A DNA stretch of 64,000 nucleotides, taken from Candidatus Didemnitutus sp. (lineage in GTDB: Bacteria > Verrucomicrobiota > Verrucomicrobiia > Opitutales > Opitutaceae). Position 1 is the first letter of the stretch, and every line of letters begins with the position of its first letter. Positions 17,196-24,223 of this stretch are shown one piece after another. Position numbers and translations under genes: made by a program. The stretch spans positions 186,001 through 250,000 of the forward strand of contig JAHCAY010000002.1 of the NCBI GenBank assembly GCA_019634575.1, read 5' to 3'. Under the pieces are notes generated by a model. It ran no database searches, was not told the DNA's origin, and was given only the letters and a program-made list of their open reading frames with translations.

Positions 17196-18959
17196 ATGAG
17201 CAAGGAGGTGCCGCCGATAAGAGAGATGCCGCAAGACGAGCATCTGTGGCACTTACAGGGTCTCGGAAAGGTTGACCGAAAGCAAGAAGCCGGAGTGCGA
17301 ATTGAGGTCGTGATGGTGCGCGCCCTTGGTGAGGCGCCCAGGAAGGCAGACGATTTCGACTACGAGAGCGCGGTGACGATCAAGGTATTCGTCGGATACC
17401 TGCCACTACTAACCATGGGCTCTTTCTGGCGCAAAGGCCTTCGGGTGGACTACAAGTATCCCGCGCAGCAGATCGTCAAACTAACAGCCGTGGATGTCTC
17501 GCCCGCAACTAGCGTCGAAACACACCTCGGATACCAGCCCGACGGGAAGTATGGATTGGTGCCCTATAGCGACCAGCGATTCTATTTCGGGAAGGTCCAC
17601 CTCGGCCGGACGCGAGTGTTAGGTATCCGACACAACAACGATCCGTTTGGGATAATCGTCCCGATGGCGGAATTGATACGCTTCTACTATGCGAGATCCT
17701 CGGACTTAGCCCGGGCTATCTTCAACGGCGTGTTCACACATGACGCGAACTCAATCTACAATCCCGATGCGACCGGACCGATGACGGTCGCTGGAAAGCG
17801 GCGCATGGTAGTTCGACGGCGGAAGGAGTTTGAGAATGCAGACTGCTGGGTGATCGGACGCATTCTTGTGAGTCCTGAAGCCAATCAGGGTGCGAAGATG
17901 GTGCATGATCGGCTCAAGAGTGAGAATCTACGCAACCGGCCGATGTTTCCCGCGTCACGTCCGCCTTTTTGGGGAATAACAAATTGGAGACTCCGCGGTA
18001 TCCACCTAAGAAACGGCCGCTGGTTGGTGCATGAGCTGCTAGGCTGCACGGCTCCGTATCCGTTCGAAGAGCTAGAGGTCATCCCCGATAACGACAACAC
18101 GCCCGGAGCCAACGATCCTCCCCGGGCGCAACTGCCCGAGGCTTTTCGCGGAGCGCACGAAACACGTGCGGCCAAGGACGCGGACCGGATGGACAGCACG
18201 ACGGCACCAAACACCACGCTAGTTGGAATCGAAGTGAACGTGCCCAGCTTATCCCCCGACCAATTCTCGGACATAGCGGGGAAGAACATCATTCATACCG
18301 AAAAAGCCGCGTGCCGATACAAAGCCAGCAGCTATGGAGCGACTATCGCTCCCAACCAGAACACGACGAATTTTTCAGCAGGTGACCCGAGCTACGCAGA
18401 GTCGGACCATGGCGAGGCGAAACTGACCGGCAGCGTGGGAGAAGACTCTATGGAAAGCCGCCGCGCCGCAGCGCTGCGAGCTTCGCTGCCTGGACTGGCC
18501 GCGATCGCCGTAGAACTATCGCAACGCGGGATTCCTGCGGCGCTGCGTCGGTCGACCGAGGACATGTATTTGCCGCTGATCGAAAAGCAGCAGTCGACAC
18601 GCAAGGGTCGCAATAAAAGACAGTGGGCATATCTCGACTCGGCCACACGAACCCGCCGATCTGTCCGCGCGTTCGACGTGACGACGCCGAACGGGAGCGC
18701 GCTGTTGGTAGAGTTTCAAATTCGGGAAAACGAGAACTACCCTCTCGCGGTGTTTCACGGAATCGATGTGAGCGATGCTCTCCTCGAGGATCTGTTGCGC
18801 CGGCTGGTTGAAAAGAAAGGGCGTTGGGGTAACATCGACTTGGAGGACGGGCTGAAGCTAGCGAGGTTCAAGCACAGCCGAGCAACTCACGCCGATTTTG
18901 CTGCTGCGATTGCACGATTTTTGCAGACGTTACCCGAGTCGTCCGCGCCCGGCGGTTGA
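17196..18959 (+). CDS. Probable TnsE-like transposition protein
   Basis: A 587-residue protein just inside the left end. Compared from memory with Tn7 TnsE, matching features appear in order: an N-terminal beta-rich region with YLPLLT (about 68-73), a segment around IVPMAELIRFYYARSSDLAR (about 154-173), WRLRGIHLRNGRWLVHELLG (264-283), an acidic low-complexity linker, and a C-terminal domain (about 430-580) with VRAFDVTTPNGSALLVEF and ARFKHSRATHADFAAAI. TnsE directs Tn7 to discontinuous replication and mobile plasmids. It converges on tniQ with a 92-bp 3' overlap. A profile search is needed, since overall identity is low. Confidence 0.65.
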   Translation: MSKEVPPIREMPQDEHLWHLQGLGKVDRKQEAGVRIEVVMVRALGEAPRKADDFDYESAVTIKVFVGYLPLLTMGSFWRKGLRVDYKYPAQQIVKLTAVDVSPATSVETHLGYQPDGKYGLVPYSDQRFYFGKVHLGRTRVLGIRHNNDPFGIIVPMAELIRFYYARSSDLARAIFNGVFTHDANSIYNPDATGPMTVAGKRRMVVRRRKEFENADCWVIGRILVSPEANQGAKMVHDRLKSENLRNRPMFPASRPPFWGITNWRLRGIHLRNGRWLVHELLGCTAPYPFEELEVIPDNDNTPGANDPPRAQLPEAFRGAHETRAAKDADRMDSTTAPNTTLVGIEVNVPSLSPDQFSDIAGKNIIHTEKAACRYKASSYGATIAPNQNTTNFSAGDPSYAESDHGEAKLTGSVGEDSMESRRAAALRASLPGLAAIAVELSQRGIPAALRRSTEDMYLPLIEKQQSTRKGRNKRQWAYLDSATRTRRSVRAFDVTTPNGSALLVEFQIRENENYPLAVFHGIDVSDALLEDLLRRLVEKKGRWGNIDLEDGLKLARFKHSRATHADFAAAIARFLQTLPESSAPGG

Positions 18960-19935
18960 GAGGAGCGATCAGTCGTCGATACCATTCCGGAGAATCAGGA
19001 AAGTCGCGGCTCAAATCGGCGTAAGAAACGTCGCCAGATTCCCACGCCTCGACGATCCACGACGGTGTCGCGAGAAGAGAAAGTGCTAGTTGTAACACGT
19101 GATGTCGCTCCGTGACGCCTCGCTGCTCGAAAGCGTATTTTCCGCGAGGCACAAGGACTCGCGGAGCGTGCAACCGTGCCCGCACAAACTCGAGCAACCG
19201 CGAGCTTCGGCGCGGAGACACCATGGCCTTGGCCAGTTGATGCAAAACATCGAGGTGTCCCCGCTCAAGTCCGGTCCGGTCCCTGTCTGCGAGCGTCCTG
19301 GCCATCGCGATAGCGCGATCTCCCGCCGGAGCGGAGTAAGGAGAGAAGCGGAGCTGCGGTGCTCTGCGCAGGTCGAAGGAACAGCGATGACAGCGGCAGA
19401 GCGGTCGAGTGATCGTGCGGTGCGGTCGGCCCATTTCACCGCGATGAAACGCGACCGCCGCGTAGCAACGCGGACAGCGGTCGCGCAAGATGAGCTGATG
19501 TTCGGGGCACACCGTTAGCACGGCCGCTCTCCAGACCAGCCGGAAATATGGTTCGTCGTCACCCGCGAGACACTCCGGACAGAATTGAAGTCCGTGAAGT
19601 CGGCGCGTCCGATGATAAATGCCGAGCGGGGCTACCCAGCGAAGCTGACCTGAGGAGTGCCAATGCCAGAACAAGCGGCGCCGAAATGCGGCGATGGTGA
19701 GGCTCCGCACAACTCTCATCGGTGTCCCGGTTCGTGCGGCCAAGGTCGCGAGCAACCAGCTTGGTGCGCCACGATCAATGTCCCGATTCCACAGCTGATA
19801 CTCGCGGCCGAAGACGAGCTGCGAAAAGGTCTGGATTTTTAGACCGTGTGCGTGGGCAATCCGCGCGACCCAACATGACAGCAGCTCCCCGGCATAAGGC
19901 TTCGGATGCGCAGGCCATAGCGTTGGTCGCTTCAT
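18868..19935 (-). CDS. tniQ: TniQ/TnsD-family target-selection protein
   Basis: A 355-residue TniQ-domain protein; these bind a chromosomal attachment site and recruit the TnsC ATPase. The family opening PKPYAGELLSCWVARIAHAHG is followed by zinc-ligand clusters: CPEC (119-122), CPEH (143-146), CPRC (154-157) and a CRCHRC group (180-185). The start at 19935 is chosen because TAAGG precedes it and the TniQ domain begins at once; the open frame runs 25 codons further. It is shorter than Tn7 TnsD (about 508) and close to shorter TniQ proteins. It follows the XRE gene by 13 bp. Because the element sits in lipA, this protein probably recognises the lipA end or the DNA next to it. Confidence 0.9.
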   Translation of the reverse strand: MKRPTLWPAHPKPYAGELLSCWVARIAHAHGLKIQTFSQLVFGREYQLWNRDIDRGAPSWLLATLAARTGTPMRVVRSLTIAAFRRRLFWHWHSSGQLRWVAPLGIYHRTRRLHGLQFCPECLAGDDEPYFRLVWRAAVLTVCPEHQLILRDRCPRCYAAVAFHRGEMGRPHRTITRPLCRCHRCSFDLRRAPQLRFSPYSAPAGDRAIAMARTLADRDRTGLERGHLDVLHQLAKAMVSPRRSSRLLEFVRARLHAPRVLVPRGKYAFEQRGVTERHHVLQLALSLLATPSWIVEAWESGDVSYADLSRDFPDSPEWYRRLIAPLNRRARTTRVTSAKIVQSQQQNRRELLGCA

Positions 19936-19948
19936 GGCCTTAGGGGCG

Positions 19949-20485
19949 CTACCTGATACGATACCCGCCAAACGAAACGAGACGACCGCGAGCGTTTTCT
20001 GAAACGCCAAGATTCCTCATTTGTCGACGGTGGATCTCGTCCTCGCGGCCTTCGGCGATCAAGCGTTCGTTCTCCACGCGAAACGAGTTTTTCAGCGCAG
20101 TCGCGTCTTTAGCCGCTTGGCTCAAATCGCGTCGCCGCCCGTGTTGCCGCCGCCGGCGTTGGTCGTGCGCGGATTGAACGCGCAACCAGTAGCCAGAGAT
20201 TTGATTGAAATAGGCGCACAGGGACCGATCGATTTCCGCAGTGATGCTGAGCTTGCCTTGCAAAATTTTCTTCACGCGCTGCAGGGGCAACTTCGCATCC
20301 TTCGCAAACTGTTTCGCCGTTATCCCTCGCGGCTGAAGAAACTCCTCGCGCAACAGTTCGCCAGGATGGACGTTCACGGCATTGACCGATTTCCTGCTGC
20401 TCGAAGGCCGCGTCTTCATCTGCTTGAGCGGTGCCGATCTGGCGGCCCGAATCAAGACCGTTTCGACTTTCGGCACAGCCCGCAC
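19949..20485 (-). CDS. XRE-family HTH regulator (HigA/VapI-like domain)
   Basis: A 178-residue protein with GTG start at 20485. Residues about 36-105 form a HigA/VapI-like HTH: VHPGELLREEFLQPRGIT, then KQFAKDAKLPLQRVKKIL and an INGK-like ILQGKLSIT. The remaining 75 residues are basic and unlike ordinary antitoxins. No HigB-type toxin gene is adjacent, so a repressor is more likely than a toxin-antitoxin partner. It ends 13 bp before tniQ, suggesting that it and tniQ are co-expressed and that it may control target-selector dosage. An in-frame ATG at 20419 is an alternative start. Confidence 0.75.
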   Translation of the reverse strand: MRAVPKVETVLIRAARSAPLKQMKTRPSSSRKSVNAVNVHPGELLREEFLQPRGITAKQFAKDAKLPLQRVKKILQGKLSITAEIDRSLCAYFNQISGYWLRVQSAHDQRRRRQHGRRRDLSQAAKDATALKNSFRVENERLIAEGREDEIHRRQMRNLGVSENARGRLVSFGGYRIR

Positions 20486-20505
20486 CCTACGCTGGGCTAA
20501 ATTGC

Positions 20506-21090
20506 TCAGTAAATTCGATCGAGGCGCGAGCCGCTTTGCTCAACAAGACACGTGGCCAAGAAGTCCAGCGTGTTCGCCCAGCAGGAGTAGGCGGATTCCT
20601 CGCTGTTGTGATAGTGCGTGTTGATGATGACTGGACAGGTCATGCCGTCGGTGCGCGCCTCGAGAAATAAAGCCCCAAGGAGCTGCCAATGCAGCGCAAC
20701 ACGTTCCGCAAACCGAGCTGCGCTAAGCGCCTGAGAAAAATGCCAGAACAGCTTAAAGTAATTCACCGCATCCGCAGCCAACACCTTGTCGTTAATGCAG
20801 AATTCGACGTATCCGCTCATTCTGAATCCGTGTTCGTCGGCAACTTTGCCACTCACACAGCCGACGGTGAAAAACGCAGTTTCGCTGGCGTTCACGAGGG
20901 TCAGGAACCGAGCCAAAGCGGGGTCATCGTGCACCTCCGGAATTTGACTGACCTGGTCCGTCCTGCCCTTGAGCGATCGAAAACCGTGGTTGGTCTCACC
21001 ATCTGACCTTGGATCGCCGCCATTGTAAGGAACGCCTTTCCCGCCGGGCGTAAACTCAAGGTAGCAATCGTAGGACTTCGGAAATTTCAT
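20506..21090 (-). CDS. Unknown 194-residue protein in the cargo operon
   Basis: I do not recognise this family. The protein is soluble in appearance, with no signal peptide or membrane helix. Visible features are an N-terminal GGKGVPYNGGDPRSDGETNHG loop region, a central SGYVEFCINDKVLAADAVNYFKL block and a C-terminal HYHNSEESAYSCWANTLDFLATCLVEQ segment. It begins 27 bp after the methyltransferase stop and ends 20 bp before the XRE gene, all on the same strand, so it is probably the fifth gene of the cargo operon. No ribosome site is obvious. Confidence 0.7.
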   Translation of the reverse strand: MKFPKSYDCYLEFTPGGKGVPYNGGDPRSDGETNHGFRSLKGRTDQVSQIPEVHDDPALARFLTLVNASETAFFTVGCVSGKVADEHGFRMSGYVEFCINDKVLAADAVNYFKLFWHFSQALSAARFAERVALHWQLLGALFLEARTDGMTCPVIINTHYHNSEESAYSCWANTLDFLATCLVEQSGSRLDRIY

Positions 21091-21117
21091 GCGCGGTGGT
21101 CAAGCCAGTGACGATGG

Positions 21118-22440
21118 CTAAGCAATTCGTTTCGCGGATTGAATACGGCACGCGCCCTTGTATTCGGCAACGACCATGACTTCCTTCAGCCGCTCTTCCG
21201 AGCGCTGCTGGTGGTTGCCGTTGCCACGCGTTTTCCGAAAAATTGTGATCTTCTTCGTCTCGTATCCGCGCCGTTCGAGAATTTCACTCAGGATCAAGTC
21301 CACCGGTATCACTACGCCACTGTAAGCGGAATCAGCGACGACAAAGCCAGCAGTCGCACCCACCTTGAGGCGCTGAGCGCATTGCTCGACCACACGATCC
21401 AAGTCCACGAAGTATGCATTGATCATATCGGGAATTCGACCGCACCACAGATCGGCCTCCCCAATCGCGCGGATCTTTTGCTGGAGCAGCGGGATGGGCA
21501 GCGGGTCCGAATTTTCCCAAGCGACCTGCACGTGGGATCGCACAGTCTTAAATCGGATTTTTCTCAGCTCCGTAGAATTCCGGGCAGCGTGTAGCAAAAA
21601 TACCTCCGGCCGATAAATGTCAGTATAATCGAAAGAATTTAAGTATGGTGGCGAGGTCAGCAGTCCATCGAAGTGAGTGTCGGCATCGTCGAGGTGATCG
21701 CAGCATTGGCGCGAATCGCCATGCAGCACAGTTGCAGAACCCGGGAGGCGTGGCATTCCTTCGATGTCCTCGACGAATCGGAGCACTTGGGTAGCGAACG
21801 CATCATCCAGCGCCTGCGCGTCAAAATTCAGCTTCCGCCACTGGGAGCGATAGCGCCAGCATTTGCCGTCCTTACGCGCGTTGGCAACGTCTTCGATGCA
21901 TGACACGAGAGCGAGCGTGAGCAGATTGCGCAGTGCCCTTGGTTTGACGTCGGCGATTGCGGTCCGAACTTGCTCGAAGCGGCGCGCGACCGAACGATTG
22001 AGCAGCCACTTGTCCAACCCGCGGCGTTCAATCAGGGTCGTGTCATCGGGAAGCCGAAAGGCCGGTGCAATGCGACGGTTAGCGAGACAGCGCATTGCGA
22101 CGCTTTCGATGTCTCGCAATCCGGCATAGTTGCCCGACTTCACGCGACCTAGGAATGCCATGAAAGGATTGGTTTCCACTCCAACGACGCAGTGGCCGAG
22201 ACGGGCGCCCTCGACCGCCGTCGTGCCGCTGCCGAGAAACGGATCAAGCAACCGACCGCCGGCTTTGGGGAGAAATTCCTCGGTAAAACTCGCGACCAGG
22301 CCGGCGCTAAAGCCCTCCTTGAACCGATACCAACGATGCCGCGGCAGAGCGGTATTGGGGGCGAAATCGGGACGGGCCTCTGCAGCGGCGAAGTCAGCCG
22401 CGGGCGAGGGCGCCGCGATGGTTTGATCGAGTTGGATCAT
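21118..22440 (-). CDS. DNA methyltransferase, N4-cytosine/N6-adenine type
   Basis: A 440-residue DNA methylase. The SAM-binding motif DPFLGSGTT is at 66-74 and the catalytic motif TSPPY at 262-266; the TSPPY form is most often N4-cytosine, but N6-adenine cannot be excluded. The start ATG (22440-22438) overlaps the nuclease stop as ATGA, so the 616-codon open frame is mostly shadow upstream. Position 4 in a coupled operon with ATPase, middle protein and nuclease suggests it marks self DNA or belongs to the same defence system. A simple type II modification enzyme is the alternative. Confidence 0.88.
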   Translation of the reverse strand: MIQLDQTIAAPSPAADFAAAEARPDFAPNTALPRHRWYRFKEGFSAGLVASFTEEFLPKAGGRLLDPFLGSGTTAVEGARLGHCVVGVETNPFMAFLGRVKSGNYAGLRDIESVAMRCLANRRIAPAFRLPDDTTLIERRGLDKWLLNRSVARRFEQVRTAIADVKPRALRNLLTLALVSCIEDVANARKDGKCWRYRSQWRKLNFDAQALDDAFATQVLRFVEDIEGMPRLPGSATVLHGDSRQCCDHLDDADTHFDGLLTSPPYLNSFDYTDIYRPEVFLLHAARNSTELRKIRFKTVRSHVQVAWENSDPLPIPLLQQKIRAIGEADLWCGRIPDMINAYFVDLDRVVEQCAQRLKVGATAGFVVADSAYSGVVIPVDLILSEILERRGYETKKITIFRKTRGNGNHQQRSEERLKEVMVVAEYKGACRIQSAKRIA

Positions 22441-23564
22441 GGACTGGTAGCCTTGGACACCGTCGAGGCCTTGCGCGGCTCCACGCACGCACGCAGCGCG
22501 CGAAAGCTGGAGAGAGAGTGTGGTGCGATGTGAGCGGGATTGATCGCGTAGTCGCCGTCCGTCCGTCCCGCCGCCGGCGCGCAGCAGTCGAACACGACCA
22601 AGAAGGCCTTGTCGTAACCGCCGTTGGCAAAATAGATTTTCATCTGCTTCACACCTTCGTCGAAGGTCGAATCGTCGTAGGTCGTGAACCAACCCTTCGT
22701 CTTGGCTTTCAACGCGGCGACGATCTCGTCGGTCGCCGCACTCGCCTGAGTGCTCGTTAGCGACATCCCGGTCCATTTCACCTCGATCAGAAAGACCCGT
22801 CCGTCCACCAGCGTGAGCACGATGTCGGCACGGCCGGAATTCTCGATGTAGGGTTCGTCGGCATGCTGCAAATAGCACGCGAGTCGCATTCGGAGAAACT
22901 TGCCGAGCGCACGGCTCATCATCGTCTCTGGCTTCGGATATAAGATGTGCTTTCCGGGCACGCACCAAACACCGGCCCGGCTCGTGTCGTTCAATTCGTG
23001 GCTTCCGAATTCAAATACTATCGCCCCGTCGTCCCATGGTAACCGGTCGGCGGCGCGCGACACGCCCGAGGGCAGCTCGTCGACGACACTCACCGTCTCG
23101 CGATAAGTGTCTCCGTCCAGATAGACGACGGCCTCGACACCGTTCGCCCACACCGCGCATCGCTTTTCCTGCCGGCTGACCATCTGAGCCGCGCTCCGCG
23201 GCCACATGTTCCCGGACATCATCCTTTTTTCCTCGGCGGACAGATCGTGGGGCACGGTTCCGCCCGCCGCGAGATCAAGCCGCAGGCTGTAGACCTTCGA
23301 CCCGACGTCGTGGTGGATCGCTTCAATCGCCGTCAGCAAATCCGCTTCCGCGGGCAGCGCGCCGGAAACGGCGGGTGCCTCCAAAAAAAAGATCGCTCCT
23401 CTGGGGCGATTGGCCGTCGGGATTTTTCGCAATGCCTTGCCGTAAGCTTTGAAAAGGAATCGCTCGATATCTCCGGCGCTCGAAAATCCAAGTCGCTGCG
23501 CCACGGCGCCGAAGGCTTGTTCGTGCGTCGCGAGATGCGCCAGAGTGAACAGCGCGCTACTCAT
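22437..23564 (-). CDS. PD-(D/E)XK nuclease, probable effector
   Basis: A 375-residue protein whose C-terminal half holds a PD-(D/E)XK core: D247 in GRADIVLTLVDG and E261-x-K263 in FLIEVKW, followed by a helix and a strand containing KAFLVVFDCC. The N-terminal 200 residues show no domain I recognise. It overlaps both its neighbours by ATGA (23561-23564 and 22437-22440). In ABC-three-component systems the third gene is a toxic effector such as a nuclease, so this is the likely killing or DNA-degrading component. It lacks the sequence-recognition features expected of a standalone restriction enzyme, but that is not conclusive. Confidence 0.8.
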   Translation of the reverse strand: MSSALFTLAHLATHEQAFGAVAQRLGFSSAGDIERFLFKAYGKALRKIPTANRPRGAIFFLEAPAVSGALPAEADLLTAIEAIHHDVGSKVYSLRLDLAAGGTVPHDLSAEEKRMMSGNMWPRSAAQMVSRQEKRCAVWANGVEAVVYLDGDTYRETVSVVDELPSGVSRAADRLPWDDGAIVFEFGSHELNDTSRAGVWCVPGKHILYPKPETMMSRALGKFLRMRLACYLQHADEPYIENSGRADIVLTLVDGRVFLIEVKWTGMSLTSTQASAATDEIVAALKAKTKGWFTTYDDSTFDEGVKQMKIYFANGGYDKAFLVVFDCCAPAAGRTDGDYAINPAHIAPHSLSSFRALRACVEPRKASTVSKATSP

Positions 23565-24223
23565 GCCGCCGCCCCTTTGGCCGCATTGGCTGAGGGAAGT
23601 TGCGCCGCCAGCGACTTGAGAAAGATTCGGACGACGTCGCGGGGCGCCAAGGCCGGCAGGTCCTTGCCGCGGCGCATCAAGGCCTGCAGGATCGCGAGGG
23701 TCGTGAAGGTCTCGTTATTCGCCGCTGTCACCGCCGGCAATGGCACCTGAGTTTCGGCGCCAATCCCTGCCGCCTGATGCTCAGCGAAGAGCCGGGCGAA
23801 CTCCGCTTCCTCGTAGACCAGCTTACAGATAGTGGTTGCCTGTTCGACGCCGAGGGTCTGCAAAGCCCACACTAAGTCGGTGGCCAACGGCACCAGATCG
23901 GAATCGGCGAACTGCGCAAGAACGCGATGGCCCGCGTGCGTAATGCGATAATGGGCTTCCATCTTGCCACCGCGCTGCTCGGCCTTGATCACCTCGACGA
24001 GCCCGTTGCAAATCAGCGTATCCAACCGTTTGAAGATCTCGGCTGACCACGGGCCGTAGTGGTAACGCACGAAGCCGAACGTGCGCAGCCACACCCCATA
24101 AAGCGGCCGGATCGTTTCGGCGAGGAACGCCTGCTTTACCAGCACAGTGCGGAGGACGGCGGGCTGGCCCCAGCGGTCGTTCGCCGCCATCAACGCGAGC
24201 ACGAGAAGGGTTCGGTTTTTCAT
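23561..24223 (-). CDS. Middle component of an ABC-three-component-type system (winged-helix-like)
   Basis: A 220-residue protein. Residues about 45-100 resemble a winged helix with a YHYGPWSAEIFKRLDTL motif, followed by an L-x-x-x-GLVEV turn and a basic wing. That pattern recalls YwgA/Panacea-like folds and the small middle proteins of ABC-3C systems. It is joined by ATGA overlaps to the SMC-like ATPase upstream and the nuclease downstream. By analogy with LmuC of Lamassu it would bridge ATPase and effector. The family call rests on gene order, size and the motif, not on a database match. Confidence 0.65.
   Translation of the reverse strand: MKNRTLLVLALMAANDRWGQPAVLRTVLVKQAFLAETIRPLYGVWLRTFGFVRYHYGPWSAEIFKRLDTLICNGLVEVIKAEQRGGKMEAHYRITHAGHRVLAQFADSDLVPLATDLVWALQTLGVEQATTICKLVYEEAEFARLFAEHQAAGIGAETQVPLPAVTAANNETFTTLAILQALMRRGKDLPALAPRDVVRIFLKSLAAQLPSANAAKGAAA

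Noticed and set aside
19949..21090. HigBA-type toxin-antitoxin pair
   Set aside because: The XRE protein is HigA-like, but the 194-residue neighbour has no RelE/HigB features and is too long.
21118..23564. Plain type II restriction-modification pair
   Set aside because: Possible, but both genes are translationally coupled to an SMC-like ATPase and middle protein, which fits a larger system better. Kept as an alternative.
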